DNA of 64,000 nt from Flavivirga aquatica (GTDB lineage Bacteria > Bacteroidota > Bacteroidia > Flavobacteriales > Flavobacteriaceae): assembly GCF_001747085.1 (NCBI RefSeq), contig NZ_MDJD01000006.1, positions 1-64,000 on the forward strand, given 5' to 3'. The notes below the pieces were generated by a model. The model saw only the letters and a list, made by a program, of their open reading frames with translations. It was not told the origin of the DNA and ran no database searches. This document shows positions 24,925-33,973 of this stretch, one piece after another; the stretch's first letter is position 1, and each line of letters starts with the position of its first letter. The position numbers were made by a program, and so were the translations under genes.

Positions 24925-26061
24925 TTATTTTTTTACTGCTGAACAACCTGCCATAGTTGTAATTTTAATGGCTTCGGTTGCTGGTAAATCATCATTTCGT
25001 CTTACGACTTCCTGAACCACGTTTTGAGTTAGTTTTTCAAACGCTTTTTCTAATGGTGTAGCCGTTTGTAACGCTGCTGGACGACCAACATCCCCTGCTT
25101 CTCTTATACTTTGCACTAATGGCAATTCGCCTAAGAATGATATTTCTAAATCTTCAGCTAGATTTTTAGCACCTTCCTTACCAAATATAAAGTACTTATT
25201 ATCAGGTAATTCTTCTGGAGTAAAATACGCCATATTTTCTATAATTCCTAAAACAGGTACATTTATACTTTCTTGTTGAAACATAGCAACTCCTTTTCTA
25301 GCATCTGCTAATGCTATATTTTGAGGTGTACTTACTACTACTGCTCCTGTTATTGGTAACGATTGCATGATACTTAAATGAATATCTCCTGTTCCTGGAG
25401 GCAAATCTAAAAGCAAGAAATCCAATTCTCCCCAATGAGCATCGAAAATCATTTGATTAAGAGCTTTAGCTGCCATAGGTCCTCTCCAAACTACTGCTTG
25501 ATTTGGTTGCGTAAAAAAGCCTATAGATAAAACTTTAACACCATAATTTTCTATGGGTTTCATTTTAGATTTTCCATCAATATTAACTGCTAAAGGTTTT
25601 TCTGCTTCAACATCGAACATAATAGGAATTGATGGTCCGTAAATATCGGCATCTAAAATACCTACTTTAAAACCCATTTTGGCTAAAGTAACCGCTAAAT
25701 TCGCTGTAACTGTAGATTTACCTACTCCACCTTTTCCTGAGGCTACTGCAACAATATTTTTAATTCCCGGAATTGGATTTCCTTTAATAACGTTAGCTTT
25801 AGGTTTTGCAGGTGCTTCCACTTTTACATTAACTGTAATTTTAGCTTTTTCGTAAACCTGCTCATGTATGGTTTTAAGAATATCTACCTCTGTTCTTTTC
25901 TTTGCTTGTAAACTCGGGTTTTTAATAGTGATATCTACAATAACCTCATCTCCAAAAGTTATCACATTTTTTACAGCACCACTTTCTATCATATTTTGTC
26001 CTTCTCCTGGAACAGTAATATTTTCTAGTGCTTTTAATATATCTTGCTTGCTAAGTTTCAT
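24925..26061 (-). CDS. Mrp/NBP35-family Fe-S cluster carrier ATPase
   Basis: A 378-aa P-loop ATPase (ApbC/Mrp). An N-terminal DUF59/MIP18-like domain (about 1-85) is fused to a deviant Walker A domain (ASGKGGVGKSTVTANLAVTL), with DADIYGPSIPIMF and LPPGTGDIHLS. The usual client-binding CxxC pair is not obvious, although a Cys lies at the extreme C-terminus (AGCSAVKK). It probably transfers 4Fe-4S clusters. It is first in the mrp-nifU-ferredoxin set. Confidence 0.94.
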   Translation of the reverse strand: MKLSKQDILKALENITVPGEGQNMIESGAVKNVITFGDEVIVDITIKNPSLQAKKRTEVDILKTIHEQVYEKAKITVNVKVEAPAKPKANVIKGNPIPGIKNIVAVASGKGGVGKSTVTANLAVTLAKMGFKVGILDADIYGPSIPIMFDVEAEKPLAVNIDGKSKMKPIENYGVKVLSIGFFTQPNQAVVWRGPMAAKALNQMIFDAHWGELDFLLLDLPPGTGDIHLSIMQSLPITGAVVVSTPQNIALADARKGVAMFQQESINVPVLGIIENMAYFTPEELPDNKYFIFGKEGAKNLAEDLEISFLGELPLVQSIREAGDVGRPAALQTATPLEKAFEKLTQNVVQEVVRRNDDLPATEAIKITTMAGCSAVKK

Positions 26062-26302
26062 ATTTTACTTGGAATTCTATTTAAATGCGCTCTATATGAC
26101 ATTGAAATTAGTATAACTTTTGTTATAACTATGGTTTTCAATAATTAAGAATCATTTTAAAATGCAAATATAGGTTGAAAAGTTAAGATTTTAAAGCTCT
26201 ACAATCGAAATGACTTATAGAATCATCATCTTTCATGATTATACTAGAAAATGGTATGATTTATGTATAGGTGTATTTTCTTAGTTTTTAGATAATCAAT
26301 AC

Positions 26303-27145
26303 ATGAAACAATTTACTATTTTTTTTACAATTTTTATTTCTTTTAGCGTTACATCCTTTGGACAAGGCAAACTAAAACAAGCTGAAGAAAGCTTAACAAT
26401 AGAAGAAGAAATAAATAAGAGTATTACAAAACCAAAGCACAACACTTATAGCTCAAATAGTAACGACTCTGATGGTAATTTTTTAACTGAAGCTATTGCC
26501 CGTTTATTTGTTCATGCTTTTCTTTATGCGAGTTACTATGCTGTTATAGAAAGTCCTGTTGAACGTGAACACAGAGCTAGTAATGCTTTTATTACTAAAC
26601 ACCCTTATTCTAACTCTAATAAAGGAAATTACTCTTATAATTGGGACGATGACTCAGAAATATTTCGAACTACAGTTTCTAACAGATTTATATTTGAAAC
26701 TAATAAATTATATGGTAATCATTTAAATATAGACATGAAACTTTTACAAAGGGTTGGTCTTGAAATGAACTACCTTCAACTCTGGGAAGAAAACGCAAAT
26801 TTTAGAAACAACACTCTAGCTATTTATACTGCTTTGGCTAAATACCAACGTGTAAGAACGGAACGTTTTAATGCTTGGTGGGGATTAGGTGCTGCTTATA
26901 TAGATGGAGATGTTGATGAGTTAGGTTTTACTTATGGTTTAGGAGCCGAATTATTTTTTACTAAGCCTTTTAGCCTTGAATCTAATTTTAATCAAACATT
27001 AATTAATGATAGCTCTGTTAATAAATTTAATGCTTTATTAAACTTCCACAAAAAGCATTACAAATTTACGGGTGGATATGAATACTTAAAAGTTGGAGAT
27101 GTTAGTTTTTCTACATTTTCTGTTGGGGTTGGGGTTTCTTTTTAG
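26303..27145 (+). CDS. Exported beta-barrel-like protein of unknown function
   Basis: 280 aa with a signal peptide (MKQFTIFFTIFISFSVTSFG). A low-complexity Ser/Asn-rich region and a hydrophobic helix (EAIARLFVHAFLYASYYAVI) precede strands with alternating hydrophobicity, ending FSTFSVGVGVSF with a C-terminal Phe as in outer-membrane barrels. No family is recognised. It is a single gene between divergent mrp and convergent atl. Confidence 0.65.
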   Translation: MKQFTIFFTIFISFSVTSFGQGKLKQAEESLTIEEEINKSITKPKHNTYSSNSNDSDGNFLTEAIARLFVHAFLYASYYAVIESPVEREHRASNAFITKHPYSNSNKGNYSYNWDDDSEIFRTTVSNRFIFETNKLYGNHLNIDMKLLQRVGLEMNYLQLWEENANFRNNTLAIYTALAKYQRVRTERFNAWWGLGAAYIDGDVDELGFTYGLGAELFFTKPFSLESNFNQTLINDSSVNKFNALLNFHKKHYKFTGGYEYLKVGDVSFSTFSVGVGVSF

Positions 27146-27240
27146 TTATTTGATAAACTCCTAAAACCACTATATACGATCTAATAAAAACCCCTCCTTT
27201 ATTATTTAATGAAATCCTAAAGACAAACTCAGGATAATAA

Positions 27241-27570
27241 TTACAATTCCTGTGAAGGATCCCAAAACACCTTCTCAAGATTTTGAATTTGATTTTCAAA
27301 AACCTCAATACCTTCACTTTCTAAAAGTTGTTGCATAAGATTAGTACCATCAAAATGATGCTTTCCTGTTAATAATCCTTTTCTATTTACAACTCGATGC
27401 GCAGGTACATCTTTACCAACAGAACCATTCATTGCATAACCTACCATACGCGCACTTCTTGTTGCTCCTAAATATTTAGCAATGGCTCCATAACTGGTTA
27501 CTCTACCATAAGGAATTAGCTTAGCGACTTCATAAACTTTATCAAAAAAATTTAAAGTTTCTGGCTTCAT
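27241..27570 (-). CDS. Alkyltransferase-like protein (ATL), Cys-to-Ala MGMT homologue
   Basis: A 109-aa protein with the O6-alkylguanine-DNA alkyltransferase fold (IPYGRVTSYGAIAKYLG, ARMVGYAMNGS). The alkyl-accepting PCHR motif reads PAHR (Ala57), so it cannot accept alkyl groups. ATL proteins bind alkylated guanine and hand it to nucleotide excision repair. Its ATG overlaps the lysE stop by one base (TAATG), so it ends a trmB-lysE-atl operon. Confidence 0.9.
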   Translation of the reverse strand: MKPETLNFFDKVYEVAKLIPYGRVTSYGAIAKYLGATRSARMVGYAMNGSVGKDVPAHRVVNRKGLLTGKHHFDGTNLMQQLLESEGIEVFENQIQNLEKVFWDPSQEL

Positions 27571-28202
27571 TACAGTAAATCTTTTATAATATTAACTAAA
27601 GTAATTACAGAAATAACACCTGTAACACCACCTATAACATAGTTCATGTTTTTTTGAGAGGTAAAATGCTTGCCTTTAATTTTATCAAAAAAGAACATGT
27701 ATACATAGAGCATTACAAAGGTTCCCATGGCTGCTCCTGCTACATAGGATATAATATTAATTTGATCGAACGACATCCACCCAAACGATGCCAAAGTAAT
27801 AGTCATATACGCTTGGTAAGGTATAGGAAAGACATTGATTCCCGACAAAAAGAGGCCTTGAAAAAAACGACTATGTTTACTTCTTATTTTGGGCTCTATT
27901 TGTTTTTTAGGTTGTGATTTTGCAATAAGTAAAAAATAGATAGTTATAAGCACAAAAAGAACAAAGGCTACGCGTTGTAAAACATCTATTACTTCTATAT
28001 GTTTACTTAAATAACGTGCAAAAATAGCCGCTGCATAGGTTTGAATTACAACGATAACACAAACTCCTACAGAAAACACTATGCCTCTTACATGCCCTTC
28101 CTTTAGACTTATCTTAGCAGCAGTCATATTTAATAGACCTGGTGGCACAACTCCAATAAGAGCAATAATCAACCCTAAAAAAAAGATAAAAGTGATGCTC
28201 AC
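27570..28202 (-). CDS. LysE-family transporter
   Basis: A 210-aa inner-membrane protein with about six transmembrane helices, starting ITFIFFLGLIIALIGVVPPG (the family's G...PPG motif) and including GLFLSGINVFPIPYQAYMTI. LysE/RhtB members export amino acids or related metabolites; this one's substrate is unknown. It is placed 2 nt after trmB and overlaps atl. Confidence 0.83.
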   Translation of the reverse strand: MSITFIFFLGLIIALIGVVPPGLLNMTAAKISLKEGHVRGIVFSVGVCVIVVIQTYAAAIFARYLSKHIEVIDVLQRVAFVLFVLITIYFLLIAKSQPKKQIEPKIRSKHSRFFQGLFLSGINVFPIPYQAYMTITLASFGWMSFDQINIISYVAGAAMGTFVMLYVYMFFFDKIKGKHFTSQKNMNYVIGGVTGVISVITLVNIIKDLL

Positions 28203-28204
28203 AA

Positions 28205-28879
28205 CTATTTAATTTTAAACCGAATATACGTAATTGGTTTGTTTTGTTCTAAATATTGTGACTCATAAAATGTCTGAATACTTGTTACTTCTTCCGGGCT
28301 TCCTTCTTGTTTGTATACGTTGTGATTAGCATATAAAACTTCATGTCCTGCTCCATGCAATAAACCAAGAGTATAGCCATGCATAAACTCACTATCCGTT
28401 TTTAGATTTACAACGCCTTCTGGTTTTAAAATTTGTTTGTATCGTTTTAAAAACTCGGCATTAGTCATACGATGTTTTGTACGCTTATATTTTATTTGAG
28501 GATCTGGGAAAGTAATCCAAATCTCATCGACTTCATGCTCTGCAAAAGCATGATCAATTAATTCTATCTGAGTACGAAGAAATACTACATTTGGAATGTC
28601 TTCTTCTACAGCTGTTTTAGCACCTCTCCAAAAGCGAGCTCCTTTAATATCTATACCTACAAAATTTTTATTGGGGTATTTCTTTGCTAATGCTACAGAA
28701 TACTCTCCTTTTCCACACCCTAATTCTAAAACCAATGGATTCTCATTTTTAAAAACTGTAGTTCTCCAATATCCTTTTAAACTGAAATTTGAATTAACCA
28801 GTTCATCTCGTGTTGGCTGAAATACATTATCGAAGGTTTCGTTTTCTTTAAATCTTCTAAGTTTATTTTTGCTCCCCAA
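28205..28879 (-). CDS. trmB: tRNA (guanine-N7-)-methyltransferase
   Basis: A 224-aa SAM-dependent enzyme that forms m7G46 in tRNA. The SAM motif is LELGCGKGEYSVALAKKYPN, with GIDIKGAR, and the catalytic region EIWITFPDPQIKYKRTKHRMT is characteristic of TrmB. It is first of the trmB-lysE-atl run. Confidence 0.95.
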   Translation of the reverse strand: MGSKNKLRRFKENETFDNVFQPTRDELVNSNFSLKGYWRTTVFKNENPLVLELGCGKGEYSVALAKKYPNKNFVGIDIKGARFWRGAKTAVEEDIPNVVFLRTQIELIDHAFAEHEVDEIWITFPDPQIKYKRTKHRMTNAEFLKRYKQILKPEGVVNLKTDSEFMHGYTLGLLHGAGHEVLYANHNVYKQEGSPEEVTSIQTFYESQYLEQNKPITYIRFKIK

Positions 28880-29056
28880 AATTTATTAACTATTTCTTAT
28901 TGTTATTATAATTTTGGTAAAATTAAGGAAATATACGGCAGTCTATATATGCTTATCTTTGATTTTAGTGAAAAAACTTAAGAATAGCATAAATTCGTAA
29001 TAAATTTTATAAATAAATTCAACTAAACTTAAGCATAAGCACTCCAAAATATTAAA

Positions 29057-30112
29057 ATGACAAAACGAATTTTAGTTGCTCCTTTAAATTGGGGGTTAGG
29101 ACATGCTACAAGATGTATTCCTATTATTAATGCATTAATCACTAATGGATTTGAACCTGTTATTGCCAGTGATGGCATTGCTTTAACTTTATTGCGAAAA
29201 GAATTCCCTAAGCTTTTGTCTATTGAATTACCTTCTTATAATGTAACATATCCTAGGAATGGTATGTATTTCAAACTAAAACTTATCAAGCACGCTCCTA
29301 AATTATTAAGAACTATTCAATCTGAAAAAAGGGTTATTAATCATATTTTAAAAGACCATGATATCTCGGGTATTATTTCAGATAATAGATTAGGAGTTCG
29401 TCACAAAAACGTGCCATCTGTATTTATAACCCATCAATTAAATGTTTTAAGTGGAAGCACCACATGGTTAAGCACTAAGTTGCAACAAAAAATCATAAAA
29501 AAGTTTGACACTTGTTGGGTCCCAGATACAGAAGGTGATATAAATTTAAGTGGTAAATTAGGACACATTAATTCTTTTATACTACCTACCACATACATTG
29601 GCCCCCTAAGTAGGTTTACTAAAAACACACATGAAATTAAAAATAGCTTAATGGTTTTAATTTCTGGACCAGAGCCCCAACGTACACTCCTTGAAAAAAA
29701 GCTTTTATTGGAACTTAAAAATTATTCTGGTAAAATGATTTTTGTTAAAGGTATTATAGAGAAAAAACAAACTATAGAAGTTGTTAATAATATGGTTATT
29801 TATAATTTTATGACTAGCTCTTTATTAGAAAAAACGATAAACGAAAGCAAGTTCATTATTTCTAGATCTGGCTATACAACAGTAATGGACTTAGCTAAAC
29901 TTAATAAAAAAGCTTTTTTTATACCTACACCAGGGCAATTTGAACAAGAATATTTAGCCGAAAGACTTACCAAATTAAATTTAGTCCCTAGTTGTAAACA
30001 AAAAGATTTTACATTAAAAAAATTAGAGAATATCTCTTCTTTTAAAGGTTTAGAGGTTTTTGATTTTAAAGTTGATTTTAAAGAATTATTCGGCCTTTTC
30101 AAGAGTGAATGA
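29057..30112 (+). CDS. Glycosyltransferase of the MurG-like (GT-B) type
   Basis: A 351-aa GT-B glycosyltransferase. The N-terminal loop is APLNWGLGHATRCIPIINAL (MurG-like Gly-rich region), and the donor-site region near the C-terminus reads ISRSGYTTVMDLAKLNKKAF, then PGQFEQEYLAERL. The acceptor is unknown; such genes in Bacteroidota often act on lipid or surface glycans. Its 3' end overlaps the 3' end of the convergent histidine kinase by 27 bp. Confidence 0.8.
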   Translation: MTKRILVAPLNWGLGHATRCIPIINALITNGFEPVIASDGIALTLLRKEFPKLLSIELPSYNVTYPRNGMYFKLKLIKHAPKLLRTIQSEKRVINHILKDHDISGIISDNRLGVRHKNVPSVFITHQLNVLSGSTTWLSTKLQQKIIKKFDTCWVPDTEGDINLSGKLGHINSFILPTTYIGPLSRFTKNTHEIKNSLMVLISGPEPQRTLLEKKLLLELKNYSGKMIFVKGIIEKKQTIEVVNNMVIYNFMTSSLLEKTINESKFIISRSGYTTVMDLAKLNKKAFFIPTPGQFEQEYLAERLTKLNLVPSCKQKDFTLKKLENISSFKGLEVFDFKVDFKELFGLFKSE

Positions 30113-31129
30113 AAATTCACTACCTACGTTATATTCGCTTTCTACATATATTTTTTCGTCGTGAGCTTCTATAATGTGTTTTACTATTGATAAGCCCAGA
30201 CCAGAACCTCCTTCTCTTCTAGAACCACTCTTATCTACTCTAAAAAAACGCTCAAACAACCTAGGTAAATATACCTCTTCAATACCTTCTCCATTATCTG
30301 TTACTCGAACAATAACCTTATTTTTTATCAGGTTTTCAATGCTAATTTCTGTTGTTCCTTTCTCTCTTCCGTATTTAATAGAATTTACAATTAAATTAGC
30401 TAAGACTTGCTGTATACGTTCTTTATCTGCCCTAATCATTATTGGCTTAGGATAATTAGTATCAAACACAAGTGTAATACTTTTTTTAGCAGCTTTCATT
30501 TCAAACATATCAAATATGTTTTCTATTAACTCTATGATGTCAAACACCTCTAAATTTAGGCATAAATCTCCAACTTCTAATTTGGTTATCATATCTAAAT
30601 CTTTAATAATATATCCCAGTCTTTCAATACCTTTACTCGCTCTTTCCAAATATTTTTCTCTAATACTTTTATCATTCATGGCACCATCTAACAATGTTAA
30701 AATATAACCTTGTACTGTAAATAATGGGGTTTTTAATTCGTGAGATACATTTCCTAAAAACTCTTTTCTGTATTCTTCTCTTACTTTAAGAGTTTCTATT
30801 TCAATTTTTTTATGTCGCGCAAACTTATCTATCTCTTGCGTAAGCGTTCTCATATCTGTGGTGATAGGTCCTTTAGTTAAACTTGCCGATTCAAGAAGTG
30901 TTAAATCATCATATATTTTTTTAACACGTTTATATATAAAACGCTCAACTCTAAATTGAATAATAAAAAAAGTGAAGAGGTATATACTAACTAAAAAAAC
31001 TATTATATAAAACCACTTAAACTCATAGAAATAATATAAAAAAACACTCATTAAGAGCGTTATATATGTAGTTATATAAAGCGATGTATTCATCGCAAAC
31101 CTGTATGACTTTTTAAATTTTCCTTGCAT
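30086..31129 (-). CDS. Sensor histidine kinase (PhoR-like)
   Basis: A 347-aa inner-membrane kinase with two closely spaced transmembrane helices (about residues 15-57) and no sizeable periplasmic domain. A linker precedes the DHp domain with the H-box (FLGNVSHELKTPLFTVQGYI), then the ATP domain with N, G1 (VTDNGEGI), F (LFERFFRVD) and G2 (GGSGLGLSIVKHI) boxes. Its start overlaps the regulator's stop by one base (TAATG), so the pair is translated together. The signal is unknown. Confidence 0.93.
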   Translation of the reverse strand: MQGKFKKSYRFAMNTSLYITTYITLLMSVFLYYFYEFKWFYIIVFLVSIYLFTFFIIQFRVERFIYKRVKKIYDDLTLLESASLTKGPITTDMRTLTQEIDKFARHKKIEIETLKVREEYRKEFLGNVSHELKTPLFTVQGYILTLLDGAMNDKSIREKYLERASKGIERLGYIIKDLDMITKLEVGDLCLNLEVFDIIELIENIFDMFEMKAAKKSITLVFDTNYPKPIMIRADKERIQQVLANLIVNSIKYGREKGTTEISIENLIKNKVIVRVTDNGEGIEEVYLPRLFERFFRVDKSGSRREGGSGLGLSIVKHIIEAHDEKIYVESEYNVGSEFSFTLEKAE

Positions 31130-31809
31130 TAATCCACAAACTTGTAGCCAACTCCTTTTATTGTTTTAAAGCTATTATCTCCTAATTTTTCACGCAATTT
31201 ACGAATATGAACATCAATAGTTCTTCCTCCTACTACAACTTCATTACCCCAAACAGCATTAAGAATTTCATCTCTTTTAAAAACTTTACCTGGCTTAGAT
31301 GCTAATAAAGATAATAATTCAAATTCTTTTCTTGGTAAAATAAGTTCTTTTCCTTTTGAAGTAATTTTATATTCATCTCTGTTAATTACTAAATTACCAA
31401 TTTTCATAGTATCCACTACATCTTCTTCTTTAAAACGTCTTAAAAGCGCTTTAACCTTGCTTACTAAAACTTTTGGTTTTATAGGTTTAGTGATATAATC
31501 ATCTGCACCAGCATCAAAACCTGCAACTTGAGAATAATCTTCACCTCTAGCTGTTAAGAATGTAACTAACGTATTTTTTAAATCTGGATTATTTCTGATT
31601 AATTCACAAGCTTCTATACCGTCCATTTCTGGCATCATTACATCTAAAATAATTAAATGAGGAAGTTCTTTTTTTGCTTTTTTGACACCTTCTTGTCCGT
31701 TTTCAGCAGTGATAACTTGGTAGCCTTCATTTGATAAATTATATCCAACTATCTCTAAAATATCTGGCTCATCATCAACCAATAAAATCTTAATATCCTT
31801 CTTTTTCAT
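31129..31809 (-). CDS. OmpR/PhoB-family response regulator
   Basis: A regulator of about 226 aa. The receiver domain has the acidic pair (LLVDDEPD), the phosphorylated Asp in LIILDVMMPEMDG, and Thr/Lys in FLTARGED and YITKPIKPK. The C-terminal winged helix reads LPRKEFELLSLLASKPGKVF and GRTIDVHIRKLREKLG. The ATG at 31809 (MKKKDIKILLVDDEPD) fits the family better than the one at 31833. It works with the adjacent kinase. Confidence 0.95.
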   Translation of the reverse strand: MKKKDIKILLVDDEPDILEIVGYNLSNEGYQVITAENGQEGVKKAKKELPHLIILDVMMPEMDGIEACELIRNNPDLKNTLVTFLTARGEDYSQVAGFDAGADDYITKPIKPKVLVSKVKALLRRFKEEDVVDTMKIGNLVINRDEYKITSKGKELILPRKEFELLSLLASKPGKVFKRDEILNAVWGNEVVVGGRTIDVHIRKLREKLGDNSFKTIKGVGYKFVD

Positions 31810-32033
31810 ATGCAATTCTTTATTCCTATTCACATGATTACATGCTTGTAAAATCTGTTTTTAAAGTAAAGATAAAGTTAATAACATTATTTTATTTAGA
31901 ATTCTAAATTAATAACGTTAAGGTAACAAATAACTCACACTAATTTAAAATTCAGCTTAAAAATCAAACATTTAACCTTTTTTTGGCATTAATTTTGTGG
32001 TAATTTACTACATTTTTTAGGTTAAAAAAACGT

Positions 32034-32287
32034 ATGAAAAAAAACTATTTTATCCTTTTAGTAATCACTTTAGTTTTTTTTATGCCCATTTTGTCATTGC
32101 TCAAAACAGCACGCCTATTAAACAAAATATAGACGGATTACACATATATAACCCTATTAATAGAACTACTTATCTTAACTTTTCTATTTCCTAAAAAATG
32201 TGCGAAATTTGCTCAGATAGAGGTGTATATATTATAAGGGTGACTAAAAATAATATAAGCGAAATACGTAAACAAATTATTATGTAG
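32034..32287 (+). pseudogene. Degraded minimal T9SS sorting-domain protein
   Basis: The stretch begins with a signal peptide (MKKNYFILLVITLVFF). A shift at an eight-T tract moves the frame to AQNSTPIKQNIDGLHIYNPI, which resembles the start of a type A T9SS sorting domain. A stop follows, then further fragments in shifted frames (SKNVRNLLR, and RGVYIIRVTKNNISEIRKQ, a typical sorting-domain ending). The middle of the domain is missing. It looks like the relic of the small signal-peptide-plus-sorting-domain proteins found in Flavobacteriaceae. The remaining sequence 31810-32370 shows no intact gene. Confidence 0.65.
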
Positions 32288-32370
32288 CAATCTTTAAATT
32301 ATTTTAAGTAAAAACAATATCAAGCGGTAACGTTTTTTTTATTTTATCTACTTTTGTTTTTTAACAAAAC

Positions 32371-33351
32371 ATGATAGACACAAACACCATTTTTAATATT
32401 AGTAGTCAAACTGAATTCGAAGACTTAGCACTAGAAATCTTTAGATTTCAGTTTAAAAACAATAGTGTATATCGATCTTTTTGTGATTTGCTATATAAGC
32501 ATCCTAGCGATGTAAAAACCATACAAGATATTCCTTTTTTACCTATTCAGTTTTTTAAAACTCATAACGTATTAAGCTCTAAAGAGAATATAAAAACAAC
32601 ATTTACAAGCTCTGGAACCACAGGAAACATAACAAGCAAACATCTGGTCACTAACTTAGATATTTACCAGCAAAGTTTTACAAAGGGTTTTCAGCAATTT
32701 TACGGTAACATTGAAGATTATGTTATTCTTGGTTTGCTGCCCTCATATTTAGAACGCAAAGGCTCTTCCTTAATATATATGGTAGATGCCATGATTAAAA
32801 CTTCTAAACATTCTGAAAGTGGTTTTTATTTAAATAATATTTCTGAATTAAAAGACACACTAATCAAGCTTGATGCTAAAGGAAAAAAAGTTCTATTAAT
32901 TGGTGTTTCTTTTGCTTTACTTGATTTAGTTGAAACTCATCAATTCCATTTAAAAAATACCATAATTATGGAAACTGGAGGCATGAAAGGTCGAAGAAAA
33001 GAATTAATTAGAACCGAATTACATAAAGCATTAAAAGATGGGTTTAACGTTGAGAATATTCATAGCGAATATGGCATGACAGAACTTTTAAGTCAAGGTT
33101 ACTCCAAAGGAAATGGTATTTTCCGAGGTCCTAAATGGATGCATATTTTAACGCGTGATACCGAAGACCCTCTTACAATCCAAGACTATGGAAAAACAGG
33201 AGGTTTGAACGTTATTGATTTAGCCAATATAAATTCTTGTTCTTTTATTGCTACTCAAGATTTAGGTAGAGCAAATAACGATAACTCATTTGAAGTTATT
33301 GGACGTTTTGATAATTCTGATATTCGCGGATGCAATCTTATGGTACTATAA
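32371..33351 (+). CDS. LuxE-like acyl-protein synthetase / acyltransferase
   Basis: A 326-aa member of the LuxE family, in the adenylate-forming superfamily. The nucleotide loop is TTFTSSGTTGNITSKHL, and later motifs are METGGMKGRRKELIR and IHSEYGMTELLSQGY. It would activate a carboxylate as acyl-AMP and transfer it to a protein or thiol. No lux partners are nearby, so the role is likely lipid or surface-polymer metabolism; this is inferred. Confidence 0.88.
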   Translation: MIDTNTIFNISSQTEFEDLALEIFRFQFKNNSVYRSFCDLLYKHPSDVKTIQDIPFLPIQFFKTHNVLSSKENIKTTFTSSGTTGNITSKHLVTNLDIYQQSFTKGFQQFYGNIEDYVILGLLPSYLERKGSSLIYMVDAMIKTSKHSESGFYLNNISELKDTLIKLDAKGKKVLLIGVSFALLDLVETHQFHLKNTIIMETGGMKGRRKELIRTELHKALKDGFNVENIHSEYGMTELLSQGYSKGNGIFRGPKWMHILTRDTEDPLTIQDYGKTGGLNVIDLANINSCSFIATQDLGRANNDNSFEVIGRFDNSDIRGCNLMVL

Positions 33352-33400
33352 CTGTAAGTTCTTCTTTTAGTTTCAGACATATTTTAAAACATTATATGTT

Positions 33401-33847
33401 ATGAAAACACTGTTTCTTTTATTTACATTTAGTATTACATCGTTATTTGCGCAATCTACAGACTACAATTTAAAAAAAGGATTTATTGCTAATGGCTATG
33501 ATGTTGTTAGTTATTTTAGCAATAAAGCTATTGAAGGCAAAAAACAGTTTACATCTACTTTCGATGGTGTTAAATATAAGTTTCTATCTAAAGAAAATCT
33601 GGATACATTCAATAAAAACCCTAAAAAATACACTCCTCAATATGGTGGATATTGTGCTTATGCTATCGCTTTAAAAAGCAGTAAGGTTAGTATAAACCCA
33701 AAAACATTTCAAATAAAAGATGGAAAACTTTACCTATTCTATAACGCTTGGGGAAACAATACTCTTGAATTATGGAAGAAAGAACATGCAAATAAACTGC
33801 AAAAAAAAGCTGACCAAAACTGGAAATCTATAAAATTTAAAAAATAA
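33401..33847 (+). CDS. Exported YHS-domain protein
   Basis: A 148-aa secreted protein: signal peptide (MKTLFLLFTFSITSLFAQ), then a YHS-like domain (GYDVVSYFSNKAIEGKKQF, GVKYKFLSKENLDTFNKNPK, YGGYCAYAIAL). YHS domains are linked to metal, often copper, binding, and the single Cys in GGYCAY is the characteristic residue. It follows the LuxE-like gene by 49 nt. Function is unproven. Confidence 0.85.
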   Translation: MKTLFLLFTFSITSLFAQSTDYNLKKGFIANGYDVVSYFSNKAIEGKKQFTSTFDGVKYKFLSKENLDTFNKNPKKYTPQYGGYCAYAIALKSSKVSINPKTFQIKDGKLYLFYNAWGNNTLELWKKEHANKLQKKADQNWKSIKFKK

Positions 33848-33936
33848 CTTTTTTTATTTGTAAGATTTCGACAAATGCTACGACAAAAGTACCAGCTATG
33901 GAAAAGAAAAATTGGTTTATAGCTTTTGGTTAGATG

Positions 33937-33967
33937 TAAAGCCTGATTATTTTTAATCAGGCTTTAC
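33937..33967. terminator. Bidirectional terminator between the YHS gene and tyrS
   Basis: Stem AAAGCCTGATTA/TAATCAGGCTTT with T-rich flanks on both sides, between convergent genes. Confidence 0.75.
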
Positions 33968-33973
33968 TAGTTT

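Noticed and set aside
30086-30112. 27-bp overlap between the glycosyltransferase and histidine kinase 3' ends
   Set aside because: Both reading frames are well supported to their stops; convergent overlaps of this size are ordinary in compact genomes.
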